Below are positions 1 through 7,005 of a stretch of 10,337 nt of DNA, in pieces. How positions within the stretch are numbered: the first letter of the stretch is position 1; every line of letters starts with the position of its first letter. The position numbers and the translations under genes were made by a program. The notes below the pieces were generated by a model. It was not told where the DNA came from, did no database searches, and saw only the letters and a program-made list of their open reading frames with translations. Source of the DNA: Candidatus Atribacteria bacterium (GTDB lineage: Bacteria > Bipolaricaulota > Bipolaricaulia > UBA7950 > UBA9294); contig SPBW01000070.1 in the NCBI GenBank assembly GCA_004525685.1, positions 1 through 10,337 on the forward strand, given 5' to 3'.

Positions 1-1260
1 ACCGGATATTTGCACGTGGGTGGAGCCCGCACTGCTTTGTTCAATTGGTTGTATGCACGTCACCAAGAAGGGACATTCATCCTTCGGATTGAGGACACGG
101 ACAAGGAGCGCTCCACAGATGCTTCGATTGAGGAAATCCTCGAATCCATGCGCTGGCTGGGATTGGATTGGGATGAGTATTACCGACAAACAGATCGAAC
201 AGATGCACATCTGCGAGCTGCTCAAGACCTCATGGACCGCGGACTTGCCTATGAAGCAGATGGTGCCTGGTGGTTTCGTGTGCCCACAGAGGGCTCGACC
301 ATCGTGCACGATGACCTGCTTGGCGATGTCACGTTCCCCAACGACTTACTGAAAGACTTCGTGATCCGCCGATCAGATGGATCATTCATCTATCACTTTG
401 TCGTCGTCGTTGACGATGCGGATATGGAGATCACGCATGTCATCCGTGGTGACGATCACCTCAACAACACGCCCAAGCACGTTCTGCTCTTCCAAGCCTT
501 GGGACGGCCCGTACCACGCTTCGTGCATCTGCCGATGATTCTTGGGACGGATCGAACGCGGCTGTCAAAGCGCCACGGAGACACGGCAGTGCTTGAGTAT
601 CGCCATCGAGGGTTTCTGCCAGAAGCGATGGTGAACTTCCTCGCGAAGCTAGGCTGGTCGCACGGTGACGAGGAAGTCTTCAGTCGGCAGGCGCTGATTG
701 CGCTGTTCTCGCTTGATGAAGTGAACAAGTCCGGGGCGATTTTCGAAGACACCAAGCTATTGTGGCTCAACCAGCAGCACATGAAGCTGGCTGATCTGGA
801 TCGATTGCTCGATCTAGTTCGTCCATGGATTCTTGAACCTGGACGCGTGAATGAAGAGATGTGGAATACCGTAGATCAGGAGGTGTTGCGCGTAGGTGCG
901 CACCTACTGCGCGATCGTTGCAAGACACTGCGCGACTTAGCCCAGGCGATGGAGCTGCTTTTCGACGTGCCGCTGGAGCCTATCGATGAGATCATTGTCA
1001 GTGCCATCCAGGCTCCTCTCATGATCGCGGTGGCAGAGCAATTGGAATGCACAGATCCCTTCGATCCAGAATCCATCGAGCGCGACATGCGGGCAGCTTT
1101 GGAAGCCAACGGGGCCACTCTCAAAGATGTGGCTTTGGCTAGTCGCCTTGCAGTCACTGGGCGTAGAGCCGGGCCGGGCCTGTTCGAGATCCTTGCCGCC
1201 ATTGGGCGCAATCTTGTGACCGCGCGACTGCGTGAGGCAGCGCAAGGAGCTGGCGAATGA
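1..1260 (+). CDS. gltX: Glutamyl-tRNA synthetase (5'-truncated by window edge)
   Basis: Charges tRNA with glutamate in the cytoplasm (class I aminoacyl-tRNA synthetase). The reading frame is open from base 1, so the true start lies upstream; from family length before the HIGH motif about 10 residues are probably missing. Seen: the HIGH-like motif HVGG at 13-24, DTDKERS after the first strand-helix unit, the conserved VVVDDADMEITHVIRGDDH block near 391-450, the KMSKS-type motif LSKR at 562-573, and a C-terminal helical region of about 170 residues matching the anticodon-binding domain. The visible part is 419 residues, so the whole would be about 430, short for a family usually near 465-490. 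The shortfall is concentrated after LAYEADG (about 247-276), where relatives carry a 35-40 residue insertion with TPEEL and, in many, zinc-binding Cys. The stop overlaps the next gene's start (ATGA), so it heads or sits within an operon. Confidence 0.95.
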   Translation, partial: TGYLHVGGARTALFNWLYARHQEGTFILRIEDTDKERSTDASIEEILESMRWLGLDWDEYYRQTDRTDAHLRAAQDLMDRGLAYEADGAWWFRVPTEGSTIVHDDLLGDVTFPNDLLKDFVIRRSDGSFIYHFVVVVDDADMEITHVIRGDDHLNNTPKHVLLFQALGRPVPRFVHLPMILGTDRTRLSKRHGDTAVLEYRHRGFLPEAMVNFLAKLGWSHGDEEVFSRQALIALFSLDEVNKSGAIFEDTKLLWLNQQHMKLADLDRLLDLVRPWILEPGRVNEEMWNTVDQEVLRVGAHLLRDRCKTLRDLAQAMELLFDVPLEPIDEIIVSAIQAPLMIAVAEQLECTDPFDPESIERDMRAALEANGATLKDVALASRLAVTGRRAGPGLFEILAAIGRNLVTARLREAAQGAGE

Positions 1261-2411
1261 GGGCTTGGCAGAGTGTCATGCTTGCCGGGCTTATTCTTCT
1301 CATCGGCCTGCATGCCTGGTGCTCTGAAACGCAGCTACGCTACATCTCGGACATCACGACGCTCACAACCCTATGTTACCCGCAAGGCGTGAAGCTGGAA
1401 TCGGACCCGATCGACGGCATTGAATGCCCAGACGTTCAGGATCCGTCGCTTCACGGTGTCCTTCACCTGGGCGACGGCGAGCATCCAATATGCATCGAGA
1501 TGGGCGACGAGGCGGTCACGCTGCATGTCGACGTCGACGGCTCAGGCACCCTACGGCCAATGGACTGGGAGCGAACGCTTGTTGATGGCAGTCTCTTGGC
1601 CAGTGTCCCATTCCAGATTCAGTATGCAGACGAACAGACGGCGTCATATCAGGCGTTTCTCGTATGGAGCCCCGCCACGCCAACTGTGGTGACCTATTGC
1701 CGTAACTCCTATCAGTCGGGAGAGATCGAGCTTGGGGGCAAGGCTTACCGACTGGCCATTGTGGATGAGGATTCAGACGGTCGGTATGACGATCTGGATC
1801 GCGGAACACTGCTGCTGGATACGGATCGGGATGGCGAATTGCTGTTGATGACAGACTCCCATGAGATCTTCTCGCTTGCCGAGCCGTTCAATCTAGAGGG
1901 TGTGGTCTACGAGGTCGCGGCGGTGAGTTCTGACGGATCGTGGATGCAGGTGCTCAAGTCGGAAGCCGATGTCAGTCCGAAACTGCCTCTCTTGGCGGGA
2001 TTTCCCGCTCCCATGTTTGAGGCAACAGATGTCAAGGGCGAAGCGTTCTCGCTTGAGGCAGAGCGCGGGAACGTGATTGTGCTTGATTTCTGGGCCAGTT
2101 GGTGTTCTCCCTGCATCTCTGAGCTTCCAACCTTGGAGCAGATTGCCGATGAGTTCTCGACGTACGACATGATCGTGGTCGGCATCAACCGCGATCGATC
2201 AGAGGGCTCCTTTCACGCTGCCATCAAAAACTACGGAATCAATACCCGCCAAATCTTCGACTCGGATGTCGGGCCTGTGGGCGACACGTATCGTATCAGC
2301 GGATACCCCATGACGTATATCATCGATCGAGATGGTGTGATTGCCGCTCGTGGACTGCGCGGAGAGGCTCTTGTCGCTGCGGTTCGGGGATTGATCGAAA
2401 GCGAGGAGTAG
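1257..2411 (+). CDS. Exported TlpA-like thioredoxin-domain protein with acidic repeat-like N-domain
   Basis: Predicted extracytoplasmic thiol:disulfide oxidoreductase, 384 residues. The start ATG overlaps the gltX stop and is preceded by AAGGAG seven bases upstream. Residues 7-20 form a hydrophobic signal segment ending near HAWC22; Trp before Cys makes it a poor lipobox, so signal peptidase I cleavage or a retained anchor are both possible. Residues about 250-380 are a TlpA/AhpC-TSA-type thioredoxin fold with W-C283-S-P-C286 in the setting FWASWCSPC, and the expected cis-proline at GYP351. The first 245 residues are not a family I recognise. They hold five Cys (22, 40, 57, 79, 148) and three Asp-rich loops resembling EF-hand calcium loops: DVDGSGT at 92-98, DEDSDG at 170-175 and DTDRDG at 188-193. 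Six bases separate it from the next thioredoxin-like gene, which suggests a shared redox pathway. Confidence 0.85.
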   Translation: MRAWQSVMLAGLILLIGLHAWCSETQLRYISDITTLTTLCYPQGVKLESDPIDGIECPDVQDPSLHGVLHLGDGEHPICIEMGDEAVTLHVDVDGSGTLRPMDWERTLVDGSLLASVPFQIQYADEQTASYQAFLVWSPATPTVVTYCRNSYQSGEIELGGKAYRLAIVDEDSDGRYDDLDRGTLLLDTDRDGELLLMTDSHEIFSLAEPFNLEGVVYEVAAVSSDGSWMQVLKSEADVSPKLPLLAGFPAPMFEATDVKGEAFSLEAERGNVIVLDFWASWCSPCISELPTLEQIADEFSTYDMIVVGINRDRSEGSFHAAIKNYGINTRQIFDSDVGPVGDTYRISGYPMTYIIDRDGVIAARGLRGEALVAAVRGLIESEE

Positions 2412-2417
2412 AACGTC

Positions 2418-3464
2418 ATGATGCGTAGCTGCCCAAGGCTGAGCAGACGACTGCGTGCGATAGCCAGTGTTCTTGCGCTGCTTGGAATGGTGGCAATCCC
2501 CTTGGCTGCGCAGAACCCGATACTCGAATTCTCTTTTGAGAGTGATCCCGTAACGATTCCGCAAGCGAGCATTCGCTCAGCCTCGTTGCGAGTGGAGAAT
2601 ATCTCGGTTCACGAGGCTGACAACATCGAGATTGCGCTTCTAAGCGGCCCCATTGAAGTGACTGCGGGTGAATTGATCGATGTGCTGGGTGCGTTCTCTG
2701 ATGTGCTTCTGAACGTGCCACTCTCTGCCGACGCCGACGCCAGAATCGGTGAGGCGCTTGCCCAATTTGAGTTGACCTATACCTATTGCATCGGTGATCT
2801 GTGCTTCCAGATTGTGGAGGAAGTTTCACTGGGCATTGACGTTGTTGCTGCTCTGACTGTCCCAATAGACGGACCTCTTCCCGATCCCATCGTCGCGAAG
2901 CCAGTAGTCGATGACGGAAATGCGTGGAGAATTGTGGTGCCATTGGGACTGGGGCTCTTGCTCGCTCTTGCCCTGATCGCGAGTCGATGGATCGGACGTC
3001 GATGGTGGGTGACCCTCCTGCTTGTTGGTGTCCTTGCTGTCGGGCTGGGCTATGGGATCTCTCTGAAGCAGGATCAACAGGCGCAGAGCATCGGCGCAGT
3101 GCTGTGCACGTCCTGTGTCGGAATTGAAGAGACGCCGCATCGCGATCCAGAACTGTCAGACGACGGGCAACAGCGAGTCATGGCCTTGACGGAAAGAATT
3201 GAACTGTTGCTCTTCTCTGCGCCGTGGTGTCATGCCTGTCCCTATGCCAAGGAGTTGGTCCGGCAAGTTACGGAGCTCAATTCGCTGATCACAAACCAAG
3301 TGATCGATGTTGATGAAGACAGGGATGCTGCGGATCGCAACGGCATTATCCAGTCCGGACGAACGATTGTTCCCGCCATTCTGAGAGTCGATACGGGCGA
3401 GGTCCTATTCGGCATTGAAGATCTCGAAGAACGCCTGATGACGCTACTGGAGGAGAGTCCATGA
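2418..3464 (+). CDS. Membrane protein with Cys-pair N-domain, two TM helices and C-terminal thioredoxin-like domain
   Basis: Predicted membrane-bound thiol:disulfide protein, 348 residues; the exact family is not recognised. ATG codons occur at 2418 and 2421; GAGGAG just upstream serves either. Seen in order: signal peptide about 10-31 ending LAAQ; a beta-rich domain about 34-145 containing C124-x4-C129 (YCIGDLCF); hydrophobic helices about 172-189 and 197-216 joined by a short basic loop (RWIGRRWW); a C230-TS-C233 pair; and a thioredoxin/glutaredoxin-like domain about 258-345 with PW-C271-HA-C274-P and a cis-proline-like VP319. The positive-inside rule places the basic loop in the cytoplasm and both soluble domains outside. 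The C-x4-C strand loosely resembles the DsbD alpha domain, but the eight-helix DsbD core is absent. The stop overlaps the start of the NapH-like gene, so the two products are probably made together and may exchange electrons. Confidence 0.8.
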   Translation: MMRSCPRLSRRLRAIASVLALLGMVAIPLAAQNPILEFSFESDPVTIPQASIRSASLRVENISVHEADNIEIALLSGPIEVTAGELIDVLGAFSDVLLNVPLSADADARIGEALAQFELTYTYCIGDLCFQIVEEVSLGIDVVAALTVPIDGPLPDPIVAKPVVDDGNAWRIVVPLGLGLLLALALIASRWIGRRWWVTLLLVGVLAVGLGYGISLKQDQQAQSIGAVLCTSCVGIEETPHRDPELSDDGQQRVMALTERIELLLFSAPWCHACPYAKELVRQVTELNSLITNQVIDVDEDRDAADRNGIIQSGRTIVPAILRVDTGEVLFGIEDLEERLMTLLEESP

Positions 3465-4228
3465 AGATCGCCAAAGGTAGAAGACTTGGGCAATCACTAG
3501 GTTTGCTGCTGGGGTTCTTCGGTGCGACGGGCATTGGAATGACACACCTGATCTTTCCGGGTCTCCATTGCTACGCCTGTCCGTGGGCGATCTCGATTTG
3601 TCCCATCGGTCTGGCTCAGAACCTGATCATCTTCGGCACGGTTCCTTACTATTGGATTGGAATGATGGTCGTCTATGGCCTCGCTGCCGGGAGAGGATTC
3701 TGCGGATGGTTCTGCCCGTTTGGCACGCTCAATGATCTGTTGTCCTTCCGTAAGGTGAAGATTCGAGACGCCGTCTCCTATTCCAAGTTCCTCGTGTTGG
3801 CAGCGACACTCATTGGAGCATGGCTCTTCGCAGATACGATCTTCTGCAAGCTCTGCCCAGTCGCTTCTCTCGAAGCCTCGATTCCCTACCTCTTTATGGG
3901 CGTGGCCAAGGTAAACAGGCCCTTCTTGATTCACATGGGAACATTGGCCGTGACCCTTGTGGGGATGGTGCTCATTGCCAGATTCTGGTGCCGGTATCTT
4001 TGCCCGATGGGTGCGTTGCTCTCACTTTTTAATCGAGTGAGCTTCCTGAAGCTGAGACTCGACAAGACTCGATGTAGTGGCTGTGCAGTCTGCACGACGG
4101 AATGTCCAATGGGGATTGAGCCTCACTATCAATACGATAATCACAACTGCATCAAGTGTGGCCGCTGTGTAGATAGCTGTCATCTAGGAGCCTTGTCGAT
4201 GGAGGTCAGCGTGAAGGGGAGCGAATGA
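3461..4228 (+). CDS. NapH-like membrane polyferredoxin (two [4Fe-4S] clusters, four CxxxCP-type motifs)
   Basis: Integral membrane electron carrier of the NapH/CcoG/NosR-C-terminal type, 255 residues. The start ATG follows GGAGGAG by five bases and overlaps the previous stop. Hydrophobic segments lie at about 12-33, 50-74, 110-127 and 157-174, matching the four-helix NapH plan. Seen Cys motifs: CYACP 37-41 with C47P, FCGWFCP 80-86, CKLCP 129-133, WCRYLCP 176-182, then two ferredoxin-type binding sets C205-x2-C208-x2-C211-x3-C215P and C230-x2-C233-x2-C236-x3-C240. The second set ends CH rather than the usual CP. In known NapH-type proteins the ferredoxin clusters face the cytoplasm and pass electrons through the membrane. 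No nap, nos or cco structural genes are here; the neighbours are thiol proteins, so the likely partner is an extracytoplasmic thioredoxin-like domain. Direction of electron flow cannot be read from sequence. Confidence 0.88.
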   Translation: MKIAKGRRLGQSLGLLLGFFGATGIGMTHLIFPGLHCYACPWAISICPIGLAQNLIIFGTVPYYWIGMMVVYGLAAGRGFCGWFCPFGTLNDLLSFRKVKIRDAVSYSKFLVLAATLIGAWLFADTIFCKLCPVASLEASIPYLFMGVAKVNRPFLIHMGTLAVTLVGMVLIARFWCRYLCPMGALLSLFNRVSFLKLRLDKTRCSGCAVCTTECPMGIEPHYQYDNHNCIKCGRCVDSCHLGALSMEVSVKGSE

Positions 4229-5010
4229 TTCGCTATGCCCTTCTAGGACTGGTGCAGGGATTGACCGAGTTCTTGCCCGTCTCTAGCTCAGGTCATCTTG
4301 TCCTTGCACAGCGTTGGCTTGGCCTCGACCCTCCTGGCGTCTTGCTTGAAGCAATGCTTCATTGGGGAACGCTGGCAGCCGTCCTCGTCGTCTTCCGCAG
4401 GGACATCGTCGCGCTGCTTCTGTCTCTTCGTGGAAAGGGCCGCGTCGAATTGCGCAAAGACGCGGGGTTCCTGATTGCTGGAACGGTTCCCCTCGTCACG
4501 GTTGCGCTCTTGTTTCGTGAGGGGATTCAGTCGGCGTTCTCCTCGACGATGGCCATTGGCGTGGGCCTGCTTGTCACTGCGGCGGTTCTTTGCGCAGGGC
4601 ATTTCGCTGCTCGCGGGCGGAACCGACATGCGCTGATTCGATTTCCCGATGCCCTAGGTGTGGGATTGGCGCAGGCTGCCGCCGTCTTCCCCGGGATTTC
4701 GCGAAGTGGACTCACGATCTCAGCTGGGCATGTGCTCGGGCTAACAGCGGCCCAAGCGGTTCGATTCGCCTTCCTGCTCAGCATTCCTGCTCTGTTCGGA
4801 GCTGGACTGCTTCATCTATTGGATGCATTGGAAACGCCGCAAGTACACGACTGGCTTGGCCTGACGATCGGAGCGTCGTGCGCCTTTGCCAGTGGATGGC
4901 TGTCGCTTCGCGCTGCGCTAGCACTTGTGATGAGAGGAAAACTGTGGGTGTTTGCCATCTACTGTCTCCTCTTGGGAAGTAGCGTTCTTGCGTGGTCTGC
5001 GCTGGCGTAG
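4225..5010 (+). CDS. uppP: Undecaprenyl-diphosphatase UppP (BacA family)
   Basis: Recycles the cell-wall lipid carrier by removing the terminal phosphate from undecaprenyl diphosphate at the cytoplasmic membrane; overproduction gives bacitracin resistance in other bacteria. It is 261 residues, near the family's usual 260-275, with about eight hydrophobic segments. Both signature regions are present: Q11GLTEFLPVSSSGH24, carrying the (E/Q)xxxE motif (Q11, E15) and the conserved His24, and FPGISRSG at 155-162 with the catalytic-type Arg160. The ATG overlaps the preceding polyferredoxin stop (ATGA) and AAGGGGA lies four bases upstream. It is the last gene of the + strand run and ends three bases from the stop of the convergent C39-like gene. 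The link to the redox genes may only be shared transcription. Confidence 0.96.
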   Translation: MIRYALLGLVQGLTEFLPVSSSGHLVLAQRWLGLDPPGVLLEAMLHWGTLAAVLVVFRRDIVALLLSLRGKGRVELRKDAGFLIAGTVPLVTVALLFREGIQSAFSSTMAIGVGLLVTAAVLCAGHFAARGRNRHALIRFPDALGVGLAQAAAVFPGISRSGLTISAGHVLGLTAAQAVRFAFLLSIPALFGAGLLHLLDALETPQVHDWLGLTIGASCAFASGWLSLRAALALVMRGKLWVFAIYCLLLGSSVLAWSALA

Positions 5011-5013
5011 CAG

Positions 5014-6213
5014 CTACTCTATGCCTGTCTGCAAGGTGGAGATGAACGCGATGGCAGCGATTGCGACAACGAGCAAGATCCCCAAGACTGCTGCGCCCAG
5101 TGGCGATGTTTCATTCGCAGATGTGACTTCATAGGAGATCGTCTGACGTCCGATCTTGGTCCCTGGCTCAAGAGAGCGTTCCACCCACACTTCCCAGGAC
5201 CATCGCCCCACATCGGCAGCTGAGAACGTTTCGCTGTGCCACGTCCACTCTGAGGTCAAAGAGCGGGGGTCGGGCACAAGACTCTGGCGGGTTGCCGAAT
5301 AACGTGCCCGTGAGGGATCCGCTCCATCAAGAACAACATAGGCAATCTGCCCGGATGGTGTGGTAACGCGCGCGAATGGGAGGAAGGCTCCAGAACTTCG
5401 CGGAGTAACCATGGCAAGACGAATCGGATCGCCGACCCGGTAGCTTGCCTGGAGAGGGGAGACTTGAACCTCAAGGTGAAGATCATCGACAGACGGACCG
5501 ACCACGACAACGAATCGATCAATGATATAGCTGCCATGCACACCAGCATCGAGGGTTGTGCGCACGCCGTAGGGACTTGTTGGATCAGGATTGTATGGAT
5601 CGACGATGGTATAGGTGCCGTTTCGTTTGCCGGTCAGGATAACCCAGTGGCAGTCTTCGGTTTGGGTCGATCCTCCATTACAGGAACTTCCCCAATGGAC
5701 GCCAGCGACCACGAGATGACCTTGGCGCAGGGCATGATCTATGACCACCGCAGACACAGGGTTCAATCCGATGTCGTTTCGATTCACGTGCGTGGTAATC
5801 TCCAGATCGACGGGGAGCTGCTCCCATATCAGACAGCAATTCCCGACGGGGTCTTGGGCGCAGCGTCCGTATCCCCCGAATTCGCGCAGCCAATCGTTGA
5901 AGATTCCAGGGTCCATGCCAGAGCGCGCCTCTCCCGTGCAGGAACTGCGTGCTGGCACCGAGACCTCAACTCCGAAATAGGCGAGAACAGAAGAGAATGC
6001 GGTAACCAGACACCCGGTTGTACAGACTTGATCAGGACACCCAACGGTTCCTAGCAGGCAGTTGCCCCAAGCGCCCGGTCCTTCGGTATAGGCTTGATTG
6101 AAGGCGGGCACGAGACGAGGCAGATCAATGTCTTGAGCGACACTGCCAAGACCAGCGAAAACGATGATCGATAGCACTGACCAGGTAAGACGGTTTCGTG
6201 CGAGCTGAGTCAT
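5014..6213 (-). CDS. Exported C39-like papain-fold protein with Ig-like domain and C-terminal membrane anchor
   Basis: Predicted cell-surface cysteine peptidase-like protein, 399 residues. The chosen ATG has GAGAGG seven bases upstream and begins a clear signal peptide (MTQLARNR, hydrophobic 11-25, SVA|Q site near 26); a longer in-frame start 93 bases upstream would bury that signal. The catalytic pattern of C39 family proteins is visible: Q62 six residues before C68 in a TGC-LVTAFSSVLAYFG helix, H189 in CHWVILTG, and D205 in IVDPYNPD. Residues about 243-365 look beta-rich and Ig-like, and 373-392 is a hydrophobic C-terminal anchor. Ten Cys fall in the catalytic half (52, 59, 64, 68, 92, 118, 126, 127, 178, 188), suggesting several disulfides. 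The substrate is unknown; no ABC exporter or bacteriocin gene is nearby, so a bacteriocin leader peptidase role is not supported. It overlaps the HAD gene by ATGA, implying co-transcription. Confidence 0.75.
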   Translation of the reverse strand: MTQLARNRLTWSVLSIIVFAGLGSVAQDIDLPRLVPAFNQAYTEGPGAWGNCLLGTVGCPDQVCTTGCLVTAFSSVLAYFGVEVSVPARSSCTGEARSGMDPGIFNDWLREFGGYGRCAQDPVGNCCLIWEQLPVDLEITTHVNRNDIGLNPVSAVVIDHALRQGHLVVAGVHWGSSCNGGSTQTEDCHWVILTGKRNGTYTIVDPYNPDPTSPYGVRTTLDAGVHGSYIIDRFVVVVGPSVDDLHLEVQVSPLQASYRVGDPIRLAMVTPRSSGAFLPFARVTTPSGQIAYVVLDGADPSRARYSATRQSLVPDPRSLTSEWTWHSETFSAADVGRWSWEVWVERSLEPGTKIGRQTISYEVTSANETSPLGAAVLGILLVVAIAAIAFISTLQTGIE

Positions 6214-6965
6214 AAGAGATCCTCTCGTAACTGGGCCGTATCCGCTCGTATCAGCGTGGGCTGGATCGACTGATCGTCGATGGCGTAGCCTTCTCGCTTG
6301 ATCCAAGCTGTATGCATCCCCGCTTGCGCGGCCCCTACGATGTCTGTGCCGTAGGTGTCTCCAACGAAGATCGAGCGATGTGCTGCCGCTCCGAGCGCAT
6401 CCAAGAGCAACTCGAAAACCTCGACATCGGGCTTGTAGATGCCAACATCGCCGGCAACGATGACGGCATCGAACAAACGGTCAAGGCCTAGGGATCTGAT
6501 CTTCTCCCACGAGATGTCTGTAGGGCCATTGGTGAGTAGCCCCAGCATGTACCTGGACCCAAGATCGGCGAGAAGGCGATCTACTCCTGGATAGAGGCAC
6601 ACGCCGGTCTCGCGACGTATGTCGCCATACGCCTTGGCGATCGCAACGACACCGTCTTCGTGCCCAAGGCCTCGTTGCGCGAACATGGCAGACAGGATTT
6701 GCACGCGAAGCGTGTCTGTCGAAGGAGACGAACGTTCCAATGTCAGCCACAGCGCGTCATACTGATCCGCGGCAATGGTGAGGTCGCCAAGCAGATCAGC
6801 AGACATTGAAGCACGAGACAAGGCCTGTTCCAACACCTCGCGCGTGGACAGGGGATAGGCAGAGAGCGTCCAATCCAAATCAAAGCACACGGCCTGAAGA
6901 TTAGCTGTGAATGGTTGAATGACAGAGTCCCCCTCTCTTATGCTTGGCTGAATCCGCTTCGCCAT
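6210..6965 (-). CDS. HAD-superfamily hydrolase (probable small-molecule phosphatase)
   Basis: Cytoplasmic phosphatase-type enzyme of the haloacid dehalogenase superfamily, 251 residues, closest in pattern to the helical-cap YjjG/phosphoglycolate-like group. Seen: motif I FD29LD31WT with the two Asp needed for phosphoryl transfer, a helical cap about 41-120, motif II T145NG, motif III Lys K178 in YKPD, and motif IV GD203TYGTD208. The residue between Asp31 and Thr33 is Trp, where Gly or Asp is common. The substrate cannot be inferred. The start is uncertain: the ATG at 6965 has no clear Shine-Dalgarno site, and a promoter-like TATGAT ends only two bases before it, so the message may be leaderless or translation may begin slightly downstream, where AGAGAGGGGG precedes a possible ATT start near residue 16. 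It is followed, with ATGA overlap, by the C39-like gene and divergent from rsmD. Confidence 0.88.
   Translation of the reverse strand: MAKRIQPSIREGDSVIQPFTANLQAVCFDLDWTLSAYPLSTREVLEQALSRASMSADLLGDLTIAADQYDALWLTLERSSPSTDTLRVQILSAMFAQRGLGHEDGVVAIAKAYGDIRRETGVCLYPGVDRLLADLGSRYMLGLLTNGPTDISWEKIRSLGLDRLFDAVIVAGDVGIYKPDVEVFELLLDALGAAAHRSIFVGDTYGTDIVGAAQAGMHTAWIKREGYAIDDQSIQPTLIRADTAQLREDLL
6221..6226 (-). promoter_or_regulatory. Ribosome binding site deciding the C39-like start
   Basis: On the minus strand GAGAGG lies seven bases before the ATG at 6213-6211, inside the end of the HAD gene. It favours this ATG over the longer in-frame start at 6306 and so supports the signal peptide assignment. Confidence 0.65.
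6915..6944 (+). promoter_or_regulatory. Candidate promoter for rsmD-surE inside the HAD 5' end
   Basis: TTGAAT (6915-6920) and TATGCT (6939-6944) are spaced by 18 bases on the + strand, about 60 bases before the rsmD GTG. Each hexamer matches four of six consensus positions, so support is weak. The gap between the divergent genes is only 40 bases, so any + strand promoter must overlap one of them. Confidence 0.22.
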
Positions 6966-6967
6966 CG

Positions 6968-6996
6968 ATCATAGCGATGCGCATTCAACGCTGCAA
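6968..6996 (-). promoter_or_regulatory. Candidate promoter for HAD/C39-like pair
   Basis: On the minus strand TTGCAG (6996-6991) is followed after 17 bases by TATGAT (6973-6968). The -10 is a five-of-six match to the sigma-70 consensus; the -35 is weak. Expected transcription would start at or just inside the annotated HAD ATG, which fits a leaderless message. This is pattern matching only. Confidence 0.3.
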
Positions 6997-7005
6997 GGAG
7001 GCCCC

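Noticed and set aside
1..1260. gltX as a pseudogene because it is short
   Set aside because: The frame is intact, all catalytic motifs are present, and the shortness comes from the window edge plus one clean in-frame deletion.
3461..4228. Part of a periplasmic nitrate reductase or nitrous-oxide system
   Set aside because: No nap or nos catalytic, maturation or cytochrome genes are nearby; neighbours are thiol-disulfide proteins.
5464..6054. Long open frame on + opposite the C39-like gene
   Set aside because: It lies entirely antisense to a gene with clear catalytic motifs, and its translation shows no recognisable domain.
5014..6213. Bacteriocin leader peptidase
   Set aside because: There is no ABC transporter domain, no small double-glycine peptide gene nearby, and the protein has its own signal peptide and C-terminal anchor.
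6214..6306. 31-residue extension of the C39-like protein
   Set aside because: It would place a signal peptide internally and overlaps the HAD gene far more than the ATGA overlap supported by the GAGAGG site.
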